Shown: positions 52,932 to 61,669, counted from the stretch's first letter. The stretch: DNA of 64,000 bases from Rhodospirillum sp. (GCA_013822765.1 PNKY01000002.1:558001-622000); one strand, 5' to 3'. A program made the numbers and translations. The notes: generated from the letters alone by a model not told the origin.

Positions 52932-54325
52932 GACACGTCCCCTTCCGAACGGACCTGGATCAAGGTCGGACTGGCCGGTCGTCCGCTTTCGATCGGCGAG
53001 TCGGCTTCCGGCCCCGCCACTGGGCCCTTCCGGATCATCCGCACCATGACCATGATGCCGGCGGGGAAGATGATCAGATACACTGCCATGTATCCCAGCA
53101 GCGATATGAGAACGTCGCCGCCGGTGAGCGACGGCGGCACGGAGTCCGCCGTCCGCATCAGGCCATAGACGGTCCACGGCTGCCGGCCGACCTCCGTCGT
53201 GGTCCAGCCGGCGAGCACCGCGATGAAGCCGAGCGGCCCCATGAACAGGCATGCGCGCAGATACCACGCATTGTCATGGAGCTTGTCGCGCCAGCGCAGC
53301 CACCAGCTCGCCACCACCATCGCCAACATCAGCAGACCGATGCCGACCATGATGCGGAACGCGAAGAACGGGATCGCGACCGGCGGGCGATCCTCCACCG
53401 GAAAGTCCTTCAGCCCCTTGACCTCGCCGTCCAGGCTGTGGGTCAGGATGAGGCTGCCGAGATAGGGCACGTCGATCGCGAAACGGTTGGTCTCGGCGCT
53501 CTCGTCCGGAATCGCGAACAGGGTGAGCGGCACTTGCCGCTCGGTCTCCCAGCGCGCCTCGATCGCGGCCAGCTTGGCCGGCTGATGCTCGCGCGTGTTG
53601 AGGCCGTGCTCGTCGCCGAGCAGGATCTGCAGCGGCACCAGGACGCTCAGCAGCCACAGCGTCATCGAGAGCATAATCTTCGCTTCGGAATAGAAGCGGC
53701 CACTGCGCAGCAGCCAGGCGGCGACGCCCAGCACCGCGAAACCGGTCGTCACGTAGAACCCGACCACCGTATGACCGAGGCGGTACGGGAACGAAGGATT
53801 GAAGATGATCTCGATCCAGTCGCGCGGCACGAAGCGGCCGTCGATCAGCTCATAGCCGGCTGGCGTCTGCATCCAGCTGTTGGCCGCCAGGATCCAGAAG
53901 GACGAGAACAGCGTGCCGAGCGCCACCATCAAGGCCGCGATGAAATGCGCCCAGGGCGGTACCAGCTTGCGCCCGAACAGCAGAACGCCCAGGAACGCCG
54001 CCTCCAGGAAGAACGCCGTCAGGCCTTCGTAGGCGAGCAGGGGGCCGATGATGTCTGCCGTCGCGTCGGAGAAGCGGCTCCAGTTGGTGCCGAACTGGAA
54101 CGGCATGATCACGCCAGACACCACGCCCATGCCGAACGATACCGAGAAGATCTTGATCCAGAACATCGAGACGCGCAGGTAGACCTCGCGCCCGGTGAAC
54201 AGCCGCATGCCTTCGAGCACCGCGATGAAGGAAGCGAGGCCGACCGTGAAGGCCGGCATCAGGATGTGCCAGGCGATCACCCAGGCGAATTGTAGGCGCG
54301 AGAGGAAGACCGGATCGAGTTCCAT
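52928..54325 (-). CDS. cydA: Cytochrome bd-type (CIO-like) oxidase subunit I
   Basis: Haem-bearing subunit of 465 aa. Conserved opening LSRLQFAWVIAWHILMPAF with a haem ligand His, FGTNWSRFSD, and GRQPWTVYGLMRTADS are CydA hallmarks. It is shorter than Escherichia coli CydA because the Q-loop is short, as in cyanide-insensitive CIO oxidases. No cydDC exporter genes are nearby. Gives resistance to cyanide or NO if CIO-like; this is a family inference. Confidence 0.94.
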   Translation of the reverse strand: MELDPVFLSRLQFAWVIAWHILMPAFTVGLASFIAVLEGMRLFTGREVYLRVSMFWIKIFSVSFGMGVVSGVIMPFQFGTNWSRFSDATADIIGPLLAYEGLTAFFLEAAFLGVLLFGRKLVPPWAHFIAALMVALGTLFSSFWILAANSWMQTPAGYELIDGRFVPRDWIEIIFNPSFPYRLGHTVVGFYVTTGFAVLGVAAWLLRSGRFYSEAKIMLSMTLWLLSVLVPLQILLGDEHGLNTREHQPAKLAAIEARWETERQVPLTLFAIPDESAETNRFAIDVPYLGSLILTHSLDGEVKGLKDFPVEDRPPVAIPFFAFRIMVGIGLLMLAMVVASWWLRWRDKLHDNAWYLRACLFMGPLGFIAVLAGWTTTEVGRQPWTVYGLMRTADSVPPSLTGGDVLISLLGYMAVYLIIFPAGIMVMVRMIRKGPVAGPEADSPIESGRPASPTLIQVRSEGDVS

Positions 54326-54441
54326 GACGCCATCCCGTAGAGTGCGTGCGGCTCCGGCAGGGTGGCGCTATTGCCACGACTTTTCAATCAGTACATGGTC
54401 GGAGCAAAAGTGTCATTTGCGCGCGCTTGCGGAGCCGGGAC

Positions 54442-55152
54442 ATGAAACCTCTGCATATCGGGATCGTCGCCTGTTCCGCGGAGGGCGCGGCGCTGTGCTA
54501 CAAGACCATCTGCGTCGAGGGCGCGCAGCTGCTTAGACCCCACGCGCACCCGGAAATCTCGATGCATACGCCTTCGCTGGCGGACTACGTGGCGTGCCTC
54601 GAGCGTGGCGACCTGCCGGGCGTCGCCGACCTGATGCTCGCCTCGGCGGAGAAGCTGGCGCGGATCGGCGCCGACTTCCTGATCTGCCCCGACAACACGA
54701 TTCACGAGGCGCTGCCGCTGGTGCTGCCGCGCTCGCCGTTGCCGTGGCTGCACATCGCCGAAGTGGCGGCGGCGGAAGCGGCGGCGCGCGGATTCCAGCG
54801 CCTCGGCATCACCGGCACGCGCTGGCTGGTCGACAGCGAGGTCTATCCGGAGGCGCTGACGGCGCGCGGGCTCGACTACCTGCGTCCAAATGCGGCGGAA
54901 CGCGCGGAGACCAATCGGATCATCATGGAGGAGCTCGTCTACGACACGTTCCAGCCGGACTCGGTTGCCTATTTCCAGCGCGTGATCGCGCGCATGAGGG
55001 ACGAAGGGTGCGACGCCGTGATCCTCGGCTGCACCGAGATCCCGCTGATTCTCAGCGATGCCAACTGTCCGCTGCCGACGCTCGATTCCACGCGACTGCT
55101 TGCGCGCGCCGCATTGCAGCGAGCGGTGCAGGGCACTGCAACGGAACAGTAG
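54442..55152 (+). CDS. Aspartate/glutamate racemase-family protein
   Basis: Racemase-fold protein of 236 aa. The C-terminal acid-base Cys is C197 in ILGCTEIPLI. The first half-site is ICPDNTIHEA (C82, N85, T86), with one extra residue compared with the usual C-x-N-T; in some family members (for example the E. coli L-Asp/Glu-specific type) this Cys is Thr. So it may be a one-Cys enzyme or act on other substrates. It reads away from cydA and converges on the OYE gene. Confidence 0.85.
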   Translation: MKPLHIGIVACSAEGAALCYKTICVEGAQLLRPHAHPEISMHTPSLADYVACLERGDLPGVADLMLASAEKLARIGADFLICPDNTIHEALPLVLPRSPLPWLHIAEVAAAEAAARGFQRLGITGTRWLVDSEVYPEALTARGLDYLRPNAAERAETNRIIMEELVYDTFQPDSVAYFQRVIARMRDEGCDAVILGCTEIPLILSDANCPLPTLDSTRLLARAALQRAVQGTATEQ

Positions 55153-55176
55153 AGGCGCCGGTCGACCTTCTTTCAT

Positions 55177-55280
55177 ACGTCATGGTCGTGCTTGGCACGA
55201 CCATACACGAGTTTCTCCCGATCGACGTGTCTCTGCCCATCGATACTCGTGGATGGTCGGACCAAGTCCGACCATGACGG
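55177..55280. repeat. Composite inverted repeat, two near-identical 37-base units
   Basis: Unit 1 has the hairpin ATGGTCGTG-CTTGG-CACGACCAT (55182-55204) with outer CGTC and ACACGAG. Unit 2 is inverted: ATGGTCGGA-CCAAG-TCCGACCAT (55253-55275) with CTCGTGG before and GACG after. The stems differ in the inner bases but each still pairs perfectly. It lies between convergent genes and may act as terminator. Same family as the repeats at 9.4, 16.3 and 40.9 kb. Confidence 0.75.
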
Positions 55281-55302
55281 AGTAGGGGAGGTGCGAAGGA
55301 GC

Positions 55303-56406
55303 TCAGTCGATCTCGTGCGACGGTGTGCGGGACTGGGCGCCTTTCGGTGCGGCGCGGAGGTACTGCGAGGGCCAGGCGCTCTCGTGGCCCAGTTCTGCGG
55401 CGGCTTCCAGTGGCCAGTATGGCGAGCGCAGCAGCTCGCGCGCCAGCAGCACCATGTCCGCTTCGCCGCCGCGGATGATGTGATCGGCTTGCGCGGCGCC
55501 GGTGATGAGGCCGACGGCAGCGGTCGGAATCCCCACCTCGCGACGAATGCGCGCGGCGAACGGCGTCTGGTAGCCGGGACCGACCGGGATCTCGGCCTTC
55601 TGGACGTTCCCGCCGGAGGAGCAGTCGATCATGTCGACGCCGAGGTCTTTCAGCTGCCGGGCAAGCTCAATCGACTGCTCGATGTCCCAGCCGCCCTCCA
55701 CCCAATCGGTGCAGGAGATGCGCACCAGCAGGGGGCAGCGCTCCGGCAGGTCGGCCCGCACCGCCCGCACGGTGTCGCGCAGGAACCGGGTGCGGTTCTC
55801 GAACGAGCCGCCATACTGGTCGGTGCGATGGTTGCTGAGCGGCGACAGGAACTCGTGGAACAGGTAGCCGTGGGCGGCGTGGATCTCGATCACGCGGAAA
55901 CCGGCGTGATAGGAGCGTTCCGCCGCTTCGACGAACGCTTCCTGCAGCCGGTGGATGCCGGCGGCGTCGAGCGGCTTGGGCATCGGATAATCCTCGGCGA
56001 AGGCCTCGGCGCTGGGCGCGAGCGGAACCCAGCCGCCGGCATTCTCGGGCACCTTGCCGTGGCCGGACCAGGGGCGGTGCGTGCTGGCCTTACGGCCGGC
56101 GTGCGCCAGCTGGATGCCGGCGATCGAGCCTTGCTGATCGATGAAATGCGTGGCGCGGGCGAGCGGCTCGAAGTGGCGGTCGCTCCAAACACCCAGGTCC
56201 TGTGGGGATATGCGGCCCTCGGGCGTGACCGCGGCAGCTTCCGTGAAGACCAGGCCGGCGCCGCCGATGGCGCGGCTGGCCAGGTGCACGAAGTGCCAGT
56301 CGTTTGCCATGCCCTCGCGCGAGGAGTATTGGCACATCGGCGAGACGCCGATGCGGTTGCGAAAGGTGATCTCGCGCAATCGGAATTCGTCAAACAGGTG
56401 CGGCAT
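55303..56406 (-). CDS. Old yellow enzyme family NADH:flavin oxidoreductase (YqjM/XenA-like)
   Basis: FMN enzyme of 367 aa that reduces activated C=C or nitro groups. It has the thermophilic-like OYE signature SPMCQYSS with C25 tuning the flavin, HAGRKAS in the substrate loop, and EIHAAHGYLFHEFLSPLSNHR with the active-site His pair. Start fits family length. It is a detoxification enzyme by family analogy. The efflux operon upstream is on the same strand but 51 bases away. Confidence 0.93.
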   Translation of the reverse strand: MPHLFDEFRLREITFRNRIGVSPMCQYSSREGMANDWHFVHLASRAIGGAGLVFTEAAAVTPEGRISPQDLGVWSDRHFEPLARATHFIDQQGSIAGIQLAHAGRKASTHRPWSGHGKVPENAGGWVPLAPSAEAFAEDYPMPKPLDAAGIHRLQEAFVEAAERSYHAGFRVIEIHAAHGYLFHEFLSPLSNHRTDQYGGSFENRTRFLRDTVRAVRADLPERCPLLVRISCTDWVEGGWDIEQSIELARQLKDLGVDMIDCSSGGNVQKAEIPVGPGYQTPFAARIRREVGIPTAAVGLITGAAQADHIIRGGEADMVLLARELLRSPYWPLEAAAELGHESAWPSQYLRAAPKGAQSRTPSHEID

Positions 56407-56457
56407 GGCGGAAATCCTTCAGTCGATCTTCCATAGATAACATCCGGGCGCGATTTC

Positions 56458-58092
56458 TCAATGCGCGCCGGCCGCACTGCCGCCGATGGTTTTCTTGAGC
56501 GCGAGGGTGGCGAGCAGGCTGAGCACTAGGCCGATGCCGATCAGCAGGAACACGTCGCTGTAGCTCATCACGAAGGCCTCGCGGCGGACGATCCGGCCGA
56601 TGGCGATGATGGCCTGGTGCTGGGCGACCAGCGGATCGGCGATGCCGTGGGTCTGGAAATAGTGCGTCAGGTCGGCGATGCGCTGGCGCGTCGCCTCGTT
56701 GAACAGCGAGACCGAGTCCATCAGCACGTTGGAATGGAACTGCTCGCGCTTGGTGATCAGGGTCTGCAGCGTGGCGATGCCGATGGCGCCGCCCAGGTTG
56801 CGGGTCATGTTGAACAGGCCCGAGGCCGAGCCGGCATTCTCCGCCTCGATGCCGGCGCTGGCCACCACCGACAGCGGCGTCATCACCAGCGCCTGGCCGA
56901 TGGCGCGCACGATGTTGGCCCAGAACAGCTGGTCGGCGGCATAGTCCATGGTCATGTGGATGTTCATGAAGTTGCTGGCGGCGAACAACGCGAAGCCGAT
57001 GCCGATCAGCACGCGGATGTCGACCATCCGCATCAGCCGCGGCACCAGCGGGATCATGATCAGCTGCGGGATGCCGGTCCAGGCCAGCACCTCGCCGATC
57101 TGCTCAGCATTGTAGCCCTGCTGCTGTGACAGATAGAGCGGCAGCACGAAGGACGAGCCGTAGAGCGCCGCGCCCAGCATGAAGTTGGCGGCGGTGCCCA
57201 GGCCGAAATTGCGCCGGGTCAAGAGGCGGAGGTTGATGACTGGGTTTTTTCCCCTCAGCTCGATCCACAGGAAGGCGGGAAGCGCGATGGCGGCGATCAC
57301 GGTCAGCCGCACGATGAAGTCGGAGCCAAACCAGTCCTCGCGGTTACCTTCCTCCAGCACGGTCTGCAGCGCGCCGAGGCCGATCGCCATCGCGGCGATG
57401 CCGGCCCAATCGCCCTGGCGCAGCAGGCCGAGCTGCATCCGCGCCTTGGGCAGCGAGGCGAACAGCATCGCCAGCATGATGAGGCCGGGCACCAGGTTGA
57501 CGTAGAAGATGTATTCCCAGCCGTAGTTCTCGTTGAGATAGCCGCCGACGGTCGGGCCGATCGCCGGCGCGAAGGTCGCGGACAATGCGAACATCGCCAG
57601 GCCGATTGGCTGCTTGCTGCGCGGCAGCATGGTCATGATGAGGGTGAAGGCGGCTGGGATCAGCACGCCGCCGGTGAAGCCCTGGAAGGCGCGCAGCACG
57701 ATCATCTCGCCAAGGTTGGCCGAGAAGGCGCAGGCGACGGAGAAGGCCAGGAACAGGGCGGTGTTGACCAGCAGGTATGTGCGCATCGAGAACACGCGCG
57801 ACAGCCAGCCGGTCAGCGGGATGACAATGATCTCCGGGATCAGGTAGGCGGTGGAGATCCAGCTGCCGTCATCGATGCCGGCGCCGATGGCGCCCTGGAT
57901 GTCAGCCAGCGAGGAATTGACGATCTGGATGTTGATGACGGCCAGGAACGCGCCGAGGGTGGCGCCGATCACGGCGAGCCAGGTGGTGAGGGAAACCGCG
58001 TCGGCGTTCTGGTTGGCCGGCGCGGCGATGACGGGCGGAGTCAGCTGCCGCGGGCGGAGGGAATGGTCTTCAAAGAGTTCGGCGACGGACAT
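56458..58092 (-). CDS. DHA2-family multidrug efflux transporter (EmrB-like)
   Basis: MFS exporter of 544 aa with 14 expected helices. The start MSVAELFEDHSLRPRQL precedes a first helix at LAVIGATLGAFLAVINIQIVN. Motif C of antiporters appears as LSATFAPAIGPTVGGYL. It pairs with the HlyD protein encoded 22 bases upstream to form a pump crossing the envelope, with an outer-membrane partner elsewhere. A TetR gene divergent from the operon is its probable repressor. Confidence 0.92.
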   Translation of the reverse strand: MSVAELFEDHSLRPRQLTPPVIAAPANQNADAVSLTTWLAVIGATLGAFLAVINIQIVNSSLADIQGAIGAGIDDGSWISTAYLIPEIIVIPLTGWLSRVFSMRTYLLVNTALFLAFSVACAFSANLGEMIVLRAFQGFTGGVLIPAAFTLIMTMLPRSKQPIGLAMFALSATFAPAIGPTVGGYLNENYGWEYIFYVNLVPGLIMLAMLFASLPKARMQLGLLRQGDWAGIAAMAIGLGALQTVLEEGNREDWFGSDFIVRLTVIAAIALPAFLWIELRGKNPVINLRLLTRRNFGLGTAANFMLGAALYGSSFVLPLYLSQQQGYNAEQIGEVLAWTGIPQLIMIPLVPRLMRMVDIRVLIGIGFALFAASNFMNIHMTMDYAADQLFWANIVRAIGQALVMTPLSVVASAGIEAENAGSASGLFNMTRNLGGAIGIATLQTLITKREQFHSNVLMDSVSLFNEATRQRIADLTHYFQTHGIADPLVAQHQAIIAIGRIVRREAFVMSYSDVFLLIGIGLVLSLLATLALKKTIGGSAAGAH

Positions 58093-58114
58093 GGCGCGCC
58101 CCGTATTCCTGCGG

Positions 58115-59194
58115 TCAACGGACGGCGACGTTCTCGGAAGAAGCAACCGGCGCTTCGGCGAAGGTGCGGGTATCGATCACCGGCTCCACCGACATACCGG
58201 CGCGCAGGCGGCCGGCGAGCGCATCGCTGGGCTCGATCGCGATCTTCACCGGGATGCGCTGCACGATCTTGGTGAAGTTGCCGGTGGCGTTGTCTGGCGG
58301 CAGCAGCGCGAATTCGAGGCCGCTGGCAGGCGACAGGCTATCGACATGGCCCTTCACGACATGGCCGGGGAAAGCGTCGACTTCGATCTCGACCGGCTGG
58401 CCGGCCGCGACATAGGTCAGCTGCGTCTCCTTGTAGTTGGCGACGACATAGACGGCATGCAGCGGCACCACCGCCATCAATTGCGTGCCGGCCTGCACAT
58501 ACTGGCCGACGCGCAGCGAGCGGGCGCCGACCGTGCCGTCGATCGGCGCGGTGATGGTGGTGTAGGAAAGATTGAGCTGCGCCTGATCGACCACGGACTG
58601 CAGGCGCGTGACCTGAGTCTCGGCCTTGACGCGCGCGGTGTTGAGCACCTCGACCCGCTGGTGCGCGGCGGTCAAGGCGGCGCGGTCGCTCTGCAGCTCC
58701 GCGGTCTGCTGCTGGAAGACCGTCTGCGCGCGCTGCACGTCCTGGACCGAGGTGATCTTGCCGGCGGTCAGCTTCTGATAGCGGTCGTAATCGTCCTTCG
58801 AGAACTTGACGGCGGCCTGGCCGGCGACGATGGCGGATTCGGCCTGCGCGATCACCGACTGCTGCTCGGCCAGCTGGGCGTCGATGTTGCGGATGTCGGC
58901 TTCGGCGCTGGCGACGTCGGCCTTGGCCTGGGCGAGGGCGGTGCGGTAGTCGCGATCGTCGATCCGCGCCAGGACGTCACCGGCCTTTACCTGCTGGTTG
59001 TCCTCGACCGCGACCGCGGAGATGTAGCCGGAGACCTTGGGCGCGATGGTGGTGTAGTCGGCCTGGACATAGGCGTCGTTGGTGGATTCCAGGAACCGGC
59101 CGGTGTCGTACCAGTACCAGCCATAAGTGCCGCCGCCGGCCAACACCGCCACGCCGGCGGTTGCCATCAGGATGCGCTTCAAGGACTTGGACAT
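58115..59194 (-). CDS. HlyD/EmrA-family periplasmic adaptor of the efflux pump
   Basis: Membrane fusion protein of 359 aa. One N-terminal helix (LMATAGVAVLAGGGTYGWYW) anchors it, then the biotinyl-lipoyl half (PKVSGYISAVAVEDNQQVKAGDVL), a long coiled-coil hairpin rich in Gln/Ala, and a beta-barrel half. It couples the MFS transporter to an outer-membrane channel. First gene of the two-gene operon. Confidence 0.93.
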   Translation of the reverse strand: MSKSLKRILMATAGVAVLAGGGTYGWYWYDTGRFLESTNDAYVQADYTTIAPKVSGYISAVAVEDNQQVKAGDVLARIDDRDYRTALAQAKADVASAEADIRNIDAQLAEQQSVIAQAESAIVAGQAAVKFSKDDYDRYQKLTAGKITSVQDVQRAQTVFQQQTAELQSDRAALTAAHQRVEVLNTARVKAETQVTRLQSVVDQAQLNLSYTTITAPIDGTVGARSLRVGQYVQAGTQLMAVVPLHAVYVVANYKETQLTYVAAGQPVEIEVDAFPGHVVKGHVDSLSPASGLEFALLPPDNATGNFTKIVQRIPVKIAIEPSDALAGRLRAGMSVEPVIDTRTFAEAPVASSENVAVR

Positions 59195-59392
59195 AGCCGT
59201 CTCCGGTTCGTTTGTAATGGTCAGTACTTGACGCTCGCCAGGCGCAATTCAAGGCACGCGGCTATGCAGCCGCCGCGTGGCTCCATTGCATTTCTTATAT
59301 TAATGCCCAATTTGTCAGCATGTTGCGGATTCGTCCGGATCTGGCCGGCTGGATGACTGGTTAAAGTCCTGCCCGGAACGATGGGGTTGAAA

Positions 59393-59411
59393 GTACCGTT
59401 CTGGACAGTAC
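59393..59411. promoter_or_regulatory. TetR operator-like palindrome in the efflux divergent region
   Basis: GTACCGTTCTGGACAGTAC is a palindrome with GTAC ends: seven of nine arm positions pair. It lies 22 bases before the TetR start and between the TetR gene and the efflux operon, as expected for an operator controlling both. Binding is inferred. Confidence 0.6.
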
Positions 59412-59433
59412 ATTGGGATGGAAAGGAACGACC

Positions 59434-60093
59434 ATGCCCGCAGACACCCTCGCTCCCTCGAAACCACGGCCCCCCAAGAAAGGCCGCTGTTCGCCGTCCG
59501 AACGTCGCCGGTCGCTGCTGGACGCCGCCCGCGACGTGTTCCTGGAGCGCGGCTTCGCTAATGCCACCATCGACGCGGTGGTGGAAAGGGCAGGCGGCTC
59601 CAAGGCGACCGTCTATGCCCTGTTCGAGAATAAGGAGGGGTTGTTCGCCGCCCTGGTGGCGGAGGCCGCGGAGGAGCTGTCAGCGCTGGTGCAGAGCTAT
59701 CCGCTGGACGGCAGGATCGAGGACGATCTGCGCGACTTCGGTCTCCACTATCTCGAGATCCTGATCCGGCCCGAGCGGCTGGCGCTGTTCCGGCTGGTGC
59801 TGGGCGAATGCGGCCGGGTGCCGGAAGTGGGTGAGATCTTCTTTCGCACCGGGCCCCAGGTGATCTTCCGGAAGGTAGCCGACATGCTGCGATCGGCCGC
59901 CGCGCGCGGCCAGATCGCCATTTCCGATGCCGAGGGCATGGCGCACTTTTTCATCGATGCGCTGCGCGGCCACGTCCATATGGAGGTGATGCTGAATCCG
60001 ACGCGCCGCCCGACCCAGAAGGAGATCGAGCGGCACGTCGATTTTGTGGTGGCGAATTTCCTGCGCGCTTGCCGGCTCCCCACGCGCGACTGA
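59434..60093 (+). CDS. TetR/AcrR-family regulator of the efflux operon
   Basis: Repressor of 219 aa. After a disordered basic start the HTH reads LLDAARDVFLERGFANATIDAVVERAGGSKATVYALFENKEGLF. The ligand domain is AcrR_C-like (YLEILIRPERLALFRLVLGE). AAGGAA precedes the chosen ATG; an ATG or GTG 21 bases earlier would add seven residues. It is divergent from emrAB-like genes, its likely target. The inducer is probably a pump substrate. Confidence 0.9.
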   Translation: MPADTLAPSKPRPPKKGRCSPSERRRSLLDAARDVFLERGFANATIDAVVERAGGSKATVYALFENKEGLFAALVAEAAEELSALVQSYPLDGRIEDDLRDFGLHYLEILIRPERLALFRLVLGECGRVPEVGEIFFRTGPQVIFRKVADMLRSAAARGQIAISDAEGMAHFFIDALRGHVHMEVMLNPTRRPTQKEIERHVDFVVANFLRACRLPTRD

Positions 60094-60109
60094 TCCCGCG
60101 CGCTTAGGG

Positions 60110-60379
60110 CTATTTACCAGCGCTTTCGCGGCCGTTCGACTTGCCAGCGCGGCCAGCGACCTTGCCCGCCGGCTCCTCGGTGACGACGCCGAAATCCTTC
60201 GACTTGGCTCCCTGGTTGGCGAGGTCGAATCCTTCCGCCGCCAAGCCGCGTTTCAGCAATTCGCGCACGGCAGAGGCGCGGCTCGGCATCCTGGTCTTGA
60301 ACCGCCAGTCGTCGACTGCCTTCAATTCGTCGTCGGTCAGCATGATCTGCAGGCGTTCGCCTCGATTGAGTTCTCCCAT
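60110..60379 (-). CDS. Small ribbon-helix-helix-like protein
   Basis: Protein of 89 aa. The segment GERLQIMLTDDELKAVDDWRFKTRMPSRASAVRELLKRGL looks like an RHH DNA-binding domain. The C-terminal 35 residues are Lys/Gly/Ala-rich and probably disordered. The ATG has GGGAGGGTGCT just before it. It converges with the TetR gene. No partner toxin is adjacent. Its promoter faces the AT-rich region on the right. Confidence 0.75.
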   Translation of the reverse strand: MGELNRGERLQIMLTDDELKAVDDWRFKTRMPSRASAVRELLKRGLAAEGFDLANQGAKSKDFGVVTEEPAGKVAGRAGKSNGRESAGK

Positions 60380-60665
60380 AGCACCCTCCCGTGGAATAGG
60401 TGGACGTATTATGTAGATTTCTCTCATAAGACGTCAAGTGAGGCCATGACGGTTTTTACTCATTTTTTGCATTTGGCGGACGGAGCGTCAGCGACGCTAT
60501 CAGCGACTCAGCAGTCAAATAACAACAAGTAGACGAATAGTATTCGTTAGATGGAGAAGCATCCTCATCAATAGTGCACTTAAAAACTTTGAAGTATTCA
60601 TTGCTTTCTCCGTGAATAGTGCGATGCTGTTGGCTTGCTAATCCCTTCAATTACGGGAACGAGCC
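60380..60665. promoter_or_regulatory. AT-rich divergent regulatory region with a perfect 15-base palindrome
   Basis: This 286-base gap is much richer in A/T than its neighbours. It contains ACGAATAGTATTCGT (60533-60547), a perfect 7-1-7 palindrome, AGCGTC-AGC-GACGCT (60484-60498), and a direct repeat AATAGTGC (60570-60577 and 60615-60622). These are likely binding sites for regulators of the kinase-like gene on the right or the RHH gene on the left. No gene is seen within it. Confidence 0.5.
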
Positions 60666-61331
60666 ATGGCAACGCGACCGACATTGGCCTTTTCGAGGCC
60701 GGATCTACCGGCGGGACCGGATCGCCGTATTGCGGACAACCTTTCCATCGTGGCCGGGCTGGTCCGGGACCAGGCATCCAGCCTCGACGGCCGCTCCAGC
60801 ACGCTCGATCGCGACGAGGTCCAGGCGATCCTGGCCGAGCTCGGCGGGCGGGTGGACGCGGTCGCGCGCCTGCACCGTCTGCTGGCGGAGAGCTCGGCGG
60901 AAGCCGCCCTCAACCTCGGCGAGTACCTTGAGGACATCTCGGCTGCCATCGTGGCGGCGTTGTCCGGCGATCGTGTCATCCGGCTGCAGTTTGCCTGCGA
61001 CCCCCACTGCTTCGTGCCGCCAGAGCGCGCGCTGTCGCTCGGCTTCATCGTGGTCGAGCTGGTGACGAACGCGGTCAAATACGCGCATCCGACCGGGGTG
61101 GCGGGCGAAATCACGGTGCGATGTGAGCAGCGTCCGGACGGAACCATCACCGTGGAGGTGTCGGACGATGGGGTCGGCCTGCCGGAGGGGATGGACCCGA
61201 TGAAGGCCAGCTCGCTGGGTCTACGGGTTGTACGGTCGTTGGCCACCCAACTTGGCGCCCGGGTGGAGTTTGAGCACGACGCGCTTGGATTGTCCTGCGT
61301 GCTCCAGATGCCTGGGGAACTGCGCGCATGA
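60666..61331 (+). CDS. HisKA_2/HWE-like histidine kinase homologue with degenerate H-box
   Basis: Protein of 221 aa. It has the layout of a soluble HisKA_2-type kinase: a dimerisation helix pair, then a HATPase domain with N-box ELVTNAVKYAHP and G1 box SDDGVGLPEG. The H-box region reads GPDRRIADNLSIVAGLV, where the family has an HRVKNNLQ pattern, so the phospho-acceptor His is Arg (R20). No sensor domain is present. It may act as an ATP-binding anti-sigma-like or regulatory protein. It starts 286 bases after the RHH gene. Confidence 0.82.
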   Translation: MATRPTLAFSRPDLPAGPDRRIADNLSIVAGLVRDQASSLDGRSSTLDRDEVQAILAELGGRVDAVARLHRLLAESSAEAALNLGEYLEDISAAIVAALSGDRVIRLQFACDPHCFVPPERALSLGFIVVELVTNAVKYAHPTGVAGEITVRCEQRPDGTITVEVSDDGVGLPEGMDPMKASSLGLRVVRSLATQLGARVEFEHDALGLSCVLQMPGELRA

Positions 61332-61371
61332 CGTTATTGAAACCGCGGCGGGGACGGTGCGGAGAGGAAGA

Positions 61372-61614
61372 ATGATCAACAAGAACTATCGCTGCTACTT
61401 CACAGATGCGGGCGATCGCATCCGGACCTACGAACAGATAGCGTGCGCGGACGATACAGTGGCCGCGCTCAAGGTCGACGAGCTGCTGTCCATATCGCAG
61501 TATACCTCTGCCGAATTGTGGGAGGGCAAGCGCCTGGTCGGCAAATGGGCCGTCAACGGTCACGCCGATCCGAACGGAAAGCACATCGCGAACGGGACGG
61601 CCGAAGCCAAGTAG
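61372..61614 (+). CDS. Small hypothetical protein, 80 aa
   Basis: Small protein (MINKNYRCYFTDAGDRIRTYEQIACADD) with ATG after GGAGAGGAAGA. It has two Cys and a central helix EVDELLS-type region (AALKVDELLSISQYTSAELWEG). No family recognised, although short companion proteins of this sort are common downstream of kinases in alphaproteobacteria. It lies 40 bases after the kinase-like gene and before a strong terminator, so it is probably in the same transcript. Confidence 0.7.
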   Translation: MINKNYRCYFTDAGDRIRTYEQIACADDTVAALKVDELLSISQYTSAELWEGKRLVGKWAVNGHADPNGKHIANGTAEAK

Positions 61615-61669
61615 CGCGATCGGAAGATCCGCACCGTCGCCATCCCACTCAGGACATTACCATGCGACA

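Noticed and set aside
60456-60650. 64-codon open frame in the AT-rich gap
   Set aside because: Lacks a ribosome site and family resemblance, and overlaps the palindromes that look regulatory.
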